Assembly (NCBI GenBank): GCA_002352705.1
Contig: DEIW01000042.1
Coordinates: 14,407 to 48,438, forward strand
Length of the DNA: 34,032 nt
Source: Bacteroidales bacterium UBA2764
Lineage (GTDB): Bacteria; Bacteroidota; Bacteroidia; Bacteroidales; Paludibacteraceae
Direction: 5' to 3'
The notes beneath the pieces are model-generated. The model did no database searches and had not been told where the DNA came from. It saw only the letters and a program-made list of their open reading frames with translations. A program made the translations under genes and the position numbers. Below, piece by piece: positions 23,229 to 29,090 of this stretch (the stretch's first letter is position 1; each line of letters opens with the position of its first letter).

Positions 23229-23260
23229 CAAAGGTACTATAAATTTTTGAATTGAGCAAA
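23229..23260 (-). promoter_or_regulatory. Strong Bacteroidetes-type promoter upstream of the structured RNA and nine-gene run
   Basis: Minus strand TTTG (23260-23257), 20-base spacer, TACCTTTG (23236-23229): a perfect match. The first protein start codon lies about 500 bases downstream, across the structured RNA and its terminator. Confidence 0.87.
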
Positions 23261-23300
23261 TAAATTTTTTATTTTGTGTATAATTTTTCGTTTTTTATTA

Positions 23301-23356
23301 GAAAGTCGGTTCGGGGGCAAGGAATAGGATGTAAAAACAAAGAAGCCCCGAAGGGC
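23301..23356. repeat. Left copy of the direct repeat flanking the AAA ATPase gene
   Basis: GAAAGTCGGTTCGGGGGC, then AAGGAATAGGATGTAAAAAC and AAAGAAGCCCCGAAGGGC. It matches 24624-24675 with a few substitutions and small indels. It ends in the same GCCC-CGAA-GGGC hairpin core, but the outer stem pairs are lost, so it is probably a weak terminator. Confidence 0.9.
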
Positions 23357-23437
23357 GGGACTGCTTGGCTACGCGTAAAGAAAAATTAATGATAAGTGCA
23401 TTTTTCCATAAAATAATTTCCATAAAGCGGAAAAATA

Positions 23438-23469
23438 TTTGCACGTTTCAAAAAAATGTAGTATCTTTG
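23438..23469 (+). promoter_or_regulatory. Bacteroidetes-type promoter for the AAA ATPase gene
   Basis: Plus strand TTTG (23438-23441), 20-base spacer, TATCTTTG (23462-23469), a perfect match. It shows that the in-frame ATG at 23439 cannot be the start, and places the real start codon (23496) about 20 bases into the transcript. Confidence 0.9.
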
Positions 23470-23495
23470 CAGCGATTTTAAATTTTAGAGGTCTT

Positions 23496-24623
23496 ATGGA
23501 TACCAGTATTATTAATCCTTTTATTACTACCGGCTACGCAGGTGCTGCATACTTTTGTGACCGTGAACAGGAGACTGCAGATCTTACGCGTTTGGTAGTT
23601 AATGGGAATAATGTGGCACTTATTTCACCACGCCGTTACGGAAAAACGAACCTCATTCGCCATTGCTTTGCACAGCAGGAAATAGCTGACAACTATTACA
23701 CATTCATTATCGACATTTACTCTACTAAGTCAGTACAGGATTTGGTTCATCGTTTAGGATTATCCATCCTTGAGGCACTCAAACCCAAGGGCAGGAAGGC
23801 GTGGGAGAAGTTCATCTCCGTATTGGCATCCGTGCGACCGGGCATCACGTATGATGCCGGAGGAAACCCATCATGGACGCTCAGCATTGGGGATATAGCC
23901 ACGCCTACCACTACTTTGGAAGAGATATTTTCCTATCTGGAGCACGCCGATAAGCCGTGCATAGTAGCCATTGACGAGTTCCAGCAGATAACCCATTATA
24001 ACGACGATTTGATTGAAGCAACTATGCGGACCTATGTGCAATACTGCACCAACACCCATTTCATTTTCTCCGGTTCGCAACGGCATTTGATGGGGCAGAT
24101 GTTTACCTCGCCGGCTCGACCGTTTTATCAGAGTGTAACACTGTACAACTTACCCTTGTTACCGGAGGATAAATACACGGATTTTTGCCTGCGGTTGTTT
24201 GAGCAAAGAGGAAGGATATTGTCTCAAGATGTACCGCACGCCCTTTACGAGCGTTTTGAGGGTATTACCTACTACATGCAGCGCGTGATGAATGAATTGT
24301 TTACGCGCACACCGGTTGGCGGATCATGCACTGTGGCAGATATAGAGTCGGCTATCCGGTATATCATCCTTATTTCTTCGAATACTTACGAAGACTTGAT
24401 GTATCAGTTGCCGGAAAAACAATCGCTAGTTCTACGTGCAATCGCTCAGGAAGGAAAGGCTCGGAATCTGACATCCGGCAAATTCATCAAGCGGCACGGT
24501 CTGTTGTCTGCCAGTTCCGTTAAGTCTGCTGTGCCTGCATTGTTAGACAAAGGGCTTGTTACCAGTGAGTTGGGCATCTATCAAGTCTATGATAAATTTT
24601 TAGAGTTGTGGTTAACTACATAG
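23496..24623 (+). CDS. AAA family ATPase (prokaryotic ATPase_2 type)
   Basis: This 375-residue cytoplasmic P-loop ATPase is taken from ATG 23496 because the upstream in-frame ATG lies in the promoter. It opens MDTSIINPFITTGYAGAAYF with the CDRE box, then a Walker A variant LISPRRYGKTNLIRH (Ser in place of the first Gly), Walker B CIVAIDEFQQITHY near residue 155, and a sensor-like THFIFSGSQRHLMGQM. The C-terminal quarter looks like a winged helix (QSLVLRAIAQEGKARNLTSG, LLSASSVKSAVPALLDKGLV). Such ATPases are multicopy in Bacteroidales and often isolated, with unknown clients. The gene stands alone, faces opposite to both neighbours and lies between direct repeats, which suggests it moved in as a unit. 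Confidence 0.87.
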   Translation: MDTSIINPFITTGYAGAAYFCDREQETADLTRLVVNGNNVALISPRRYGKTNLIRHCFAQQEIADNYYTFIIDIYSTKSVQDLVHRLGLSILEALKPKGRKAWEKFISVLASVRPGITYDAGGNPSWTLSIGDIATPTTTLEEIFSYLEHADKPCIVAIDEFQQITHYNDDLIEATMRTYVQYCTNTHFIFSGSQRHLMGQMFTSPARPFYQSVTLYNLPLLPEDKYTDFCLRLFEQRGRILSQDVPHALYERFEGITYYMQRVMNELFTRTPVGGSCTVADIESAIRYIILISSNTYEDLMYQLPEKQSLVLRAIAQEGKARNLTSGKFIKRHGLLSASSVKSAVPALLDKGLVTSELGIYQVYDKFLELWLTT

Positions 24624-24675
24624 GAAGTCGGTTCGGGGGAAGGAGTAGGATGCAAAAAAAGAAGCCCCGAAGGGC
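24624..24675. repeat. Right copy of the direct repeat flanking the AAA ATPase gene
   Basis: GAAGTCGGTTCGGGGGAAGG starts right after the ATPase stop codon and the copy ends with GAAGCCCCGAAGGGC. This copy keeps a full terminator stem. Confidence 0.9.
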
Positions 24676-24678
24676 TTC
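24653..24678 (-). terminator. Rho-independent terminator of the envelope operon
   Basis: On the minus strand GAAGCCC (24678-24672), loop TTCG, GGGCTTC (24667-24661), then seven T (24660-24654). A perfect 7-bp stem, stable TTCG loop and T run make a textbook terminator, 43 bases after the stop codon at 24721. Confidence 0.92.
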
Positions 24679-24720
24679 GATGAGATTTTACGGGCAACGC
24701 GGGTAAAAGCGGGTGATTCT

Positions 24721-25602
24721 TTATTTCTTGAGTTGGAAAGGGAAGGAGCCGATAAGGTTTCCTTCGCAGAAGAAATCAATCGTATAGAACCCTTTTACCA
24801 CCTCCTCTATCGGACAGAAACAAACGCCGTTATATGCCTCGCCGGAGTACTCAATCTGCTGGGTGGCGGAGTAGGGAATCTCTCCGGACTCAAAGGGAAA
24901 GAGGTTGGTCTCGCTCTCGTTGAGCAGATTACCCTCCGGATCGATAATACGCACGTAGAGGTCCTTCATGCCCGGCGTACAAGTGATATTTTTCGCAATA
25001 GTATATTCAAACTGAATCTTGCGGATATGAGAGGCAATGCGGGTTTTCCTGTCGTTCTTATTAAGAGGAGTGAAGGTGCAACCGGTGACCTCCAGCATTG
25101 ACGCGCGTGTGACAGTTTCGGTAAGTTGCGTATTAAGGGTGGAGAGTTGTGTGTTCTGCTCCTTGAACTGTTGGTTCTCCCGGCGGACAAGGATATTCTC
25201 CTCCGTCAACCGTGCGTTGGTGGCATTCAAACTGTCAATCTGGCGGACATAATCTTTCATCACCTCGCGCACGGTAGCCAGCTCTTTCTTGAGTTCCGCG
25301 ATACGGCGTGCATTGGACGCCTTTGTCTGACGCAGTTCTTCCAATAAGTCCTGCACACGTTGCTGCTCCCGCGAGAGTAGGTCTTGCAGACTGTCATTGC
25401 GGATATCCATCTGCTGGAAACCGTCAAACTGAATAGCCAGATCTTCGTATTCTTCTTGCAGTTCTTCTTTCTCAATAGTCATCTGTTCCACCATCTCGTT
25501 GAGTTCGTTATGTTGGTTCCAATAAAGGAATCCGAGCGTAGCCAGAGCAACAAGCAGTAGCGCCAGAAAAATCCAAAGCAGGGTATTATTTTTTTCTTTC
25601 AT
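24721..25602 (-). CDS. Membrane-anchored coiled-coil protein with C-terminal beta domain
   Basis: This 293-residue protein has one N-terminal membrane segment (LLWIFLALLLVALATLGFLY, residues about 8-27). A long coiled coil follows to about residue 165 (EQMTIEKEELQEEYEDLAIQ, RIAELKKELATVREVMKDYV, ILVRRENQQFKEQNTQLSTL). The C-terminal part is a beta-rich domain (CTFTPLNKNDRKTRIASHIR, KIQFEYTIAKNITCTPGMKD, LYVRIIDPEGNLL, GFYTIDFFCEGNLIGSFPFQ) of a type common in Bacteroidetes hypothetical proteins. No enzyme motif is seen. Its start overlaps the murF stop by four bases (ATGA), so it is translationally coupled to a peptidoglycan gene; a cell-envelope role is inference. Confidence 0.82.
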   Translation of the reverse strand: MKEKNNTLLWIFLALLLVALATLGFLYWNQHNELNEMVEQMTIEKEELQEEYEDLAIQFDGFQQMDIRNDSLQDLLSREQQRVQDLLEELRQTKASNARRIAELKKELATVREVMKDYVRQIDSLNATNARLTEENILVRRENQQFKEQNTQLSTLNTQLTETVTRASMLEVTGCTFTPLNKNDRKTRIASHIRKIQFEYTIAKNITCTPGMKDLYVRIIDPEGNLLNESETNLFPFESGEIPYSATQQIEYSGEAYNGVCFCPIEEVVKGFYTIDFFCEGNLIGSFPFQLKK

Positions 25603-26951
25603 AAGAGTGGGATTACTTTTTCCAACTGGTTAGACCGGCTGCCTTTCAACAGGATACGATAGCCGGCGAGCGGTTCGCGTTGCAGATAATCGCACAACGC
25701 TTCTACATTATCAAAGACAGGATAGGGAGCCGTAGTTTGTTTGTATTCCTCTCCGACGAGCAGTACTTTGTCCGCCTTGCGCTCCAACAGCATATTGACA
25801 ATATTCTGGTGCTCGAGGTGACTATACTCGCCCAGTTCACGCATCGCTCCTAATATGAAGCACCCCGGTGCTTCATGATCGCCTTCGCAGGTCTGACCCA
25901 GACCGCTGCGCTGTTGAACCGCTTCGCTGTTAGACCGCTTCGCTGTTAGACAAAATGCTTCTATTGCTGCCTGCATAGAGGTAGGATTGGCGTTGTAGGC
26001 ATCAACGACTACGGTGTTTTTTTCTGTCGGCATCAGTTGTGAGCGGTTGTTGGTTGGCACATACTCACATATAGCCTCGCGGCTCTCAGGGAAAGTGCAA
26101 ACCATACACATGCCGATGGCAAATGCAGCGGCAATGTTCTCCTGATTATAATCACCTACCAGATGCGTCTCTGACACCTTAACCGGACAATCCGATGAAC
26201 GATAGCGGAACAATCCTATTCCTTTGTCGGAACCGGGAGAGAAGACCTCGTTGTACCAATGAATCTTGTTGAATTTCTTACGGATGGTCTTGCGTCCTTT
26301 GGGCAGACGTTTCTTCAACATTTTGCAAAGATACGGGTTCTCTGCATTGTAGAAGATTGTTCCTCCATGCGCAATAATCCAATCGTATAACTCACCTTTC
26401 GTTTGCTGTACTCCTTCGAAGGATCCGAAGCCCTGTAAGTGCGCTTTGCCTACATTCGTGATCAGCGCGTCGGTAGGCTCCGCAATTTCCACCAGTTCTT
26501 TGATATCTCCCGGATGGGAAGCCCCCATCTCGATAATTGCTATCTCATGCGCACGCGTGATAGATAATAAGGTGAGGGGTACGCCGAGTTGGTTGTTGAG
26601 ATTGCCTTGGGTATAGCATACGTTATACTTCTTGCTCAACACAGCAGCCGTCAGTTCCTTGGTAGTGGTCTTTCCGTTGGTGCCGGTGATGGCAATAACC
26701 GGAATTCTAAACTCGCGTCTCCACGCGCGTGCAAGGTCTTGTAACTCAGCTAAAGCGTTTTCTCCGGAAATGATATATGCTGCGCCATTTTTCTTTGCCT
26801 GCTCAACAAAGTCATTTCCGTCAAAATGCTCACCTTTCAGCGCCACGAAAACGGAGCCGGGAGTCACCTTCCGGCTGTCTGTCGTGACGGTAATGGAATC
26901 TTTATTTTTTATTAGGAAGCTCCAATCCATATCCTTTACGTTTATCTTCAA
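25599..26951 (-). CDS. murF: UDP-N-acetylmuramoyl-tripeptide--D-alanyl-D-alanine ligase, with a repeat-derived insertion
   Basis: This 450-residue cytoplasmic Mur ligase adds D-Ala-D-Ala to the UDP-MurNAc-tripeptide using ATP. It shows TTDSRKVTPGSVFVALKGEH, the P-loop VIAITGTNGKTTTKELTAAV, YTQGNLNNQLGVPLTLLSI, AIIEMGASHPGDIKELVEIA, EPTDALITNVGKAHLQGFGS, and VVVDAYNANPTSMQAAIEAF followed later by ELGEYSHLEHQNIV. Between IEAF and ILGAMRELGE the family normally has a short link of about 10 residues; here about 22 extra residues (RSNSEAVQQRSGLGQTCEGD within it) come from a 16-bp tandem repeat and a palindrome. The start is ATG 26951 or 26930; both overlap the upstream MFS gene. Function is probably kept since the frame is intact and the gene is essential. 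Confidence 0.93.
   Translation of the reverse strand: MKINVKDMDWSFLIKNKDSITVTTDSRKVTPGSVFVALKGEHFDGNDFVEQAKKNGAAYIISGENALAELQDLARAWRREFRIPVIAITGTNGKTTTKELTAAVLSKKYNVCYTQGNLNNQLGVPLTLLSITRAHEIAIIEMGASHPGDIKELVEIAEPTDALITNVGKAHLQGFGSFEGVQQTKGELYDWIIAHGGTIFYNAENPYLCKMLKKRLPKGRKTIRKKFNKIHWYNEVFSPGSDKGIGLFRYRSSDCPVKVSETHLVGDYNQENIAAAFAIGMCMVCTFPESREAICEYVPTNNRSQLMPTEKNTVVVDAYNANPTSMQAAIEAFCLTAKRSNSEAVQQRSGLGQTCEGDHEAPGCFILGAMRELGEYSHLEHQNIVNMLLERKADKVLLVGEEYKQTTAPYPVFDNVEALCDYLQREPLAGYRILLKGSRSNQLEKVIPLL
25890..25949. repeat. 16-bp tandem repeat x3 plus palindrome inside murF
   Basis: ACCGCTGCGCTGTTGA (25902-25917), ACCGCTTCGCTGTTAG (25918-25933) and the same again (25934-25949). Three units make 48 bases, so the frame is kept. 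The adjoining GGTCTG-ACC-CAGACC (25890-25904) is a perfect palindrome. Confidence 0.93.
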
Positions 26952-28275
26952 TCTTCAGAGCGAGACTGAGCAGAAATGCCAGCACGCCGAACGAAGCAAA
27001 AACAATCATCGGCACAAGATATCCGTCGGTAGCCACGCGCAGTTTGCCGATTAAGAGCGGCACGAGACATAGACCGATATTCTGCACCCAGAAAATGAGG
27101 CAGTATGCCGATCCTAACACTTTCTCATCAATAATCTTCGGTACTGAAGGCCACATCGATGCCGGTACAAGTGAGAAGCTGACGCCGAGTATCAAGATAG
27201 TGACCAGCGCAAGCGTCTTGGACGGATAAGCGGGCAGCACGAAAGCAAACACCAGATGGCATGCCGTCATGATGACAGCGCCGAGAAGCATCATCGATGC
27301 GCCTTTTCCCTTGTAATCGATGAAGGCACCGAGGAACGGGGTCAGCACCATCGCCAGTATCGGGAACCATTTGAAAAGTCCAGCGGCTTCCGCATTACTG
27401 ATAGCCAGTGTCTCCTCCAGGAAATTCGTAGCGAAACGCTGGAAGGGGAAGATGGCGGAATAATAGAGTACGCAAAGGAGCGCAATAATCCAGAACATCT
27501 TCGAACTAAAAATCTGGCCAAGGTCGGAAACATGGAACTCATCACTATCATTTACCATTTCGTCATTTACCATTTGTTCATTTATTTCCTGTTTATCCAA
27601 GGTCTTGTCCATGATCGTGAAGACGAAGAAATTGAGGAGTCCGATAACGAGTAACAGCGAAGCGAAAAGCAACGGCGCCGTAACCGAGTTGACACCATTC
27701 TCGGCAAACTGCTCGCTGAAGATAGGAGAAAGCCACATGGCGGCAAAAACACCGATACGTGCAATAGCCATCTCCAGTCCCATGGCAAGCGCCATCTCTT
27801 TGCCTTTAAACCATTTGGCGAGAATCTTGCTGACCGTAGTACCAGCCATCTCGCATCCACAACCGAAGATCATAAATCCGAACATCGCCAGTTTGGCGCT
27901 ACCCGGCATAGACGGCCACCATGCATTGAGCCACTCAACGGTATTGGCATCCGTCCAAGAGATACCCCAGTATTTGATACCTGCTCCGATTACCATGAGT
28001 GAGGCGGATAGCAGTCCCGTGAAACGGACGCCCATCTTGTCCAGGATGATACCTGCCAGGATAAGGAATCCGAAGACATTCAGCAGATATTCTCCGGCGG
28101 CATAGGTTCCGAAAACGCCTTGGTCCCACCCGAGCGTATCGTTGAGCAACGAAGCTAAAGGAGAGAGGATATCCACGAACATGTATGCGAAGAACATCAT
28201 CGATGCGACGAGGACGAGTACCGTCCACCGCGCTGCGGCGCTATCGCGAAGTGTTTGTTGAATTTTTTGTACCAT
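26902..28275 (-). CDS. Major facilitator superfamily transporter
   Basis: This 457-residue inner-membrane protein has about 12 hydrophobic helices (VLVLVASMMFFAYMFVDILS, EYLLNVFGFLILAGIILDKM, WIIALLCVLYYSAIFPFQRF, GSAYCLIFWVQNIGLCLVPL). The MFS loop signature after helix 2 reads LDKMGVRFTG. I place the start at ATG 28275 (MVQKIQQTLRDSAAARW); the frame continues to 28305, but those ten residues (MVNDQMVNDI) are the translation of a dispersed repeat. The long cytoplasmic loop between the two halves (about residues 225-245) contains a second copy of that repeat, read as EINEQMVNDEMVND. The substrate is unknown. It overlaps murF and follows a small ORF by 38 bases. Confidence 0.85.
   Translation of the reverse strand: MVQKIQQTLRDSAAARWTVLVLVASMMFFAYMFVDILSPLASLLNDTLGWDQGVFGTYAAGEYLLNVFGFLILAGIILDKMGVRFTGLLSASLMVIGAGIKYWGISWTDANTVEWLNAWWPSMPGSAKLAMFGFMIFGCGCEMAGTTVSKILAKWFKGKEMALAMGLEMAIARIGVFAAMWLSPIFSEQFAENGVNSVTAPLLFASLLLVIGLLNFFVFTIMDKTLDKQEINEQMVNDEMVNDSDEFHVSDLGQIFSSKMFWIIALLCVLYYSAIFPFQRFATNFLEETLAISNAEAAGLFKWFPILAMVLTPFLGAFIDYKGKGASMMLLGAVIMTACHLVFAFVLPAYPSKTLALVTILILGVSFSLVPASMWPSVPKIIDEKVLGSAYCLIFWVQNIGLCLVPLLIGKLRVATDGYLVPMIVFASFGVLAFLLSLALKIEDKRKGYGLELPNKK
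27548..27589 (+). repeat. CATTTACC-type dispersed repeat, copy 3, inside the MFS gene
   Basis: CATTTACCATTTCGTCATTT then ACCATTTGTTCATTTATTT. Same word order as the intergenic copies, here in frame on the opposite strand of the coding sequence. Confidence 0.9.
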
Positions 28276-28333
28276 AATGTCATTTACCATTTGGTCATTT
28301 ACCATTTAATCATTTATTTGGTCATTGAGCTAT
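28273..28333 (+). repeat. CATTTACC-type dispersed repeat, copy 4
   Basis: GTCATTTACCATTTGGTCAT followed by TTACCATTTAATCATTTATT and TGGTCATT. It fills the gap between the small ORF and the MFS start, supplies the last codons (MTK, stop) of the small ORF, and extends the MFS frame upstream. Confidence 0.9.
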
Positions 28334-28433
28334 TTGTGGATTTGCCATACGACCATTTCTTTTTCTTTTTTAACCACTCAGCCTTTTTCTTCTCGTATTC
28401 GGCGTAGTGGGATTCCAAATATCCGTCAGCCAT
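28314..28433 (-). CDS. Conserved small basic protein, 39 residues
   Basis: The minus strand from ATG 28433 reads MADGYLESHYAEYEKKKAEW, LKKKKKWSYGKSTNSSMTK, then TAA. I recognise the opening (MxDGYLExxYxxYExxKxxW) as a small hypothetical protein common in Bacteroidales genomes, so this is a real gene although it is short. It is very Lys-rich and helical, without a signal peptide or membrane segment. The final MTK and stop lie in the CATTTACC repeat, so the C-terminus probably changed when the repeat arrived. It lies between a skp-like and the MFS gene on the same strand. The role is unknown. Confidence 0.7.
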   Translation of the reverse strand: MADGYLESHYAEYEKKKAEWLKKKKKWSYGKSTNSSMTK

Positions 28434-28439
28434 GACGTT

Positions 28440-28472
28440 TAATCATTTTCTCATTTAGTCATTTTCTCATTT
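28440..28472 (+). repeat. TCATTTTC/TCATTTAG short repeat behind the first skp-like gene
   Basis: TTAATCATTTTCTCATTTAG then TCATTTTCTCATTT. The words resemble the CATTTACC element but the order differs. The stop codon of the skp-like gene at 28467 lies in it. Confidence 0.75.
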
Positions 28473-28958
28473 GATGCCGAGCTCTTTCTTCACAGCGGGA
28501 GTGGCATCGATAGCGTCGTTTCCGATATGTACCATCGCTTGGCTGTCGAAGATATAGGTATAGTTCTCACGCTCACCGACAGCCTTGATAGCCTTAGCCA
28601 TCTTCTCGTGAATAGGAGCCAGCAGCTCTTGCTGTTTCTTCTGGATGTCCTGCTCTGCCGTCTGGTAGAAGAGCTGGATACGCTGATTCATCTCCTGCAG
28701 CTCCTGCTGACGGATTTGTTTTACGGCATCAGCCATGGTGGCTTCCTGAGCCTGATAATCCTGCATCTTCTTTTGGATTTCCTCGTTCATCGAAGCCAGT
28801 TGAGCTTCGTATTGACCTTGGATAGTATCCATTTTGAGTTTCACTTGTGCCACCTCAGGCATTTGGGAGAAGAGCTCCTGCGTGTTGATGTGACCGAATT
28901 TCTGTGCGCTGGCGAGGATAGGAAGAGCCAGCATGATGGAAATAATAATCTTTTTCAT
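28467..28958 (-). CDS. Skp/OmpH-family periplasmic chaperone (first of two)
   Basis: This 163-residue exported protein has signal peptide MKKIIISIMLALPILASAQ. The mature part opens KFGHINTQELFSQMPEVAQV, the usual first strand and helix of the OmpH family. A long helical hairpin follows (MDTIQGQYEAQLASMNEEIQ, QEATMADAVKQIRQQELQEM, DIQKKQQELLAPIHEKMAKA). It ends in the closing strand NYTYIFDSQAMVHIGNDAID and ATPAVKKELGIK. Skp trimers hold unfolded outer-membrane proteins in the periplasm on the way to BamA, whose gene is just upstream in this run. It lies 33 bases before the 39-residue gene and 129 bases after the second skp-like gene, with tandem repeats in between. Confidence 0.92.
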   Translation of the reverse strand: MKKIIISIMLALPILASAQKFGHINTQELFSQMPEVAQVKLKMDTIQGQYEAQLASMNEEIQKKMQDYQAQEATMADAVKQIRQQELQEMNQRIQLFYQTAEQDIQKKQQELLAPIHEKMAKAIKAVGERENYTYIFDSQAMVHIGNDAIDATPAVKKELGIK

Positions 28959-28998
28959 TTTATTAATAGTTTGTTTTTAGTTGTTCTTATACGTTAGC

Positions 28999-29042
28999 TT
29001 TGACCGTCGTTTGACCGTCGTTTGACCGTCGTTTGACCGTCG
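28999..29042. repeat. 11-bp tandem repeat TTTGACCGTCG, four exact units
   Basis: Four identical TTTGACCGTCG units run without interruption in the gap between the two skp-like genes. Confidence 0.97.
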
Positions 29043-29060
29043 GGATTGGAAGGTATTATA

Positions 29061-29090
29061 GTGTATTTTAGTGTATTTTACTGTATTTTA
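29061..29090. repeat. 10-bp tandem repeat, three units
   Basis: GTGTATTTTA twice, then CTGTATTTTA, ending on the stop codon of the second skp-like gene at 29088-29090. Confidence 0.95.

Noticed and set aside
23439..23495. Upstream in-frame start of the AAA ATPase (MHVSKKCS...)
   Set aside because: The ATG at 23439 lies in the -33 box of a perfect promoter and would be upstream of the transcript. The start at 23496 gives the normal family N-terminus.
23301..24675. Insertion sequence carrying the ATPase gene
   Set aside because: The flanks are direct, not inverted, repeats and no transposase is encoded. The ATPase is of the stand-alone ATPase_2 type rather than an IS21 IstB or Tn7-like helper.
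28999..29042. CRISPR array
   Set aside because: The four 11-bp units are adjacent with no spacers, and no cas genes are present. None of the other repeats in the window has a spacer structure either.
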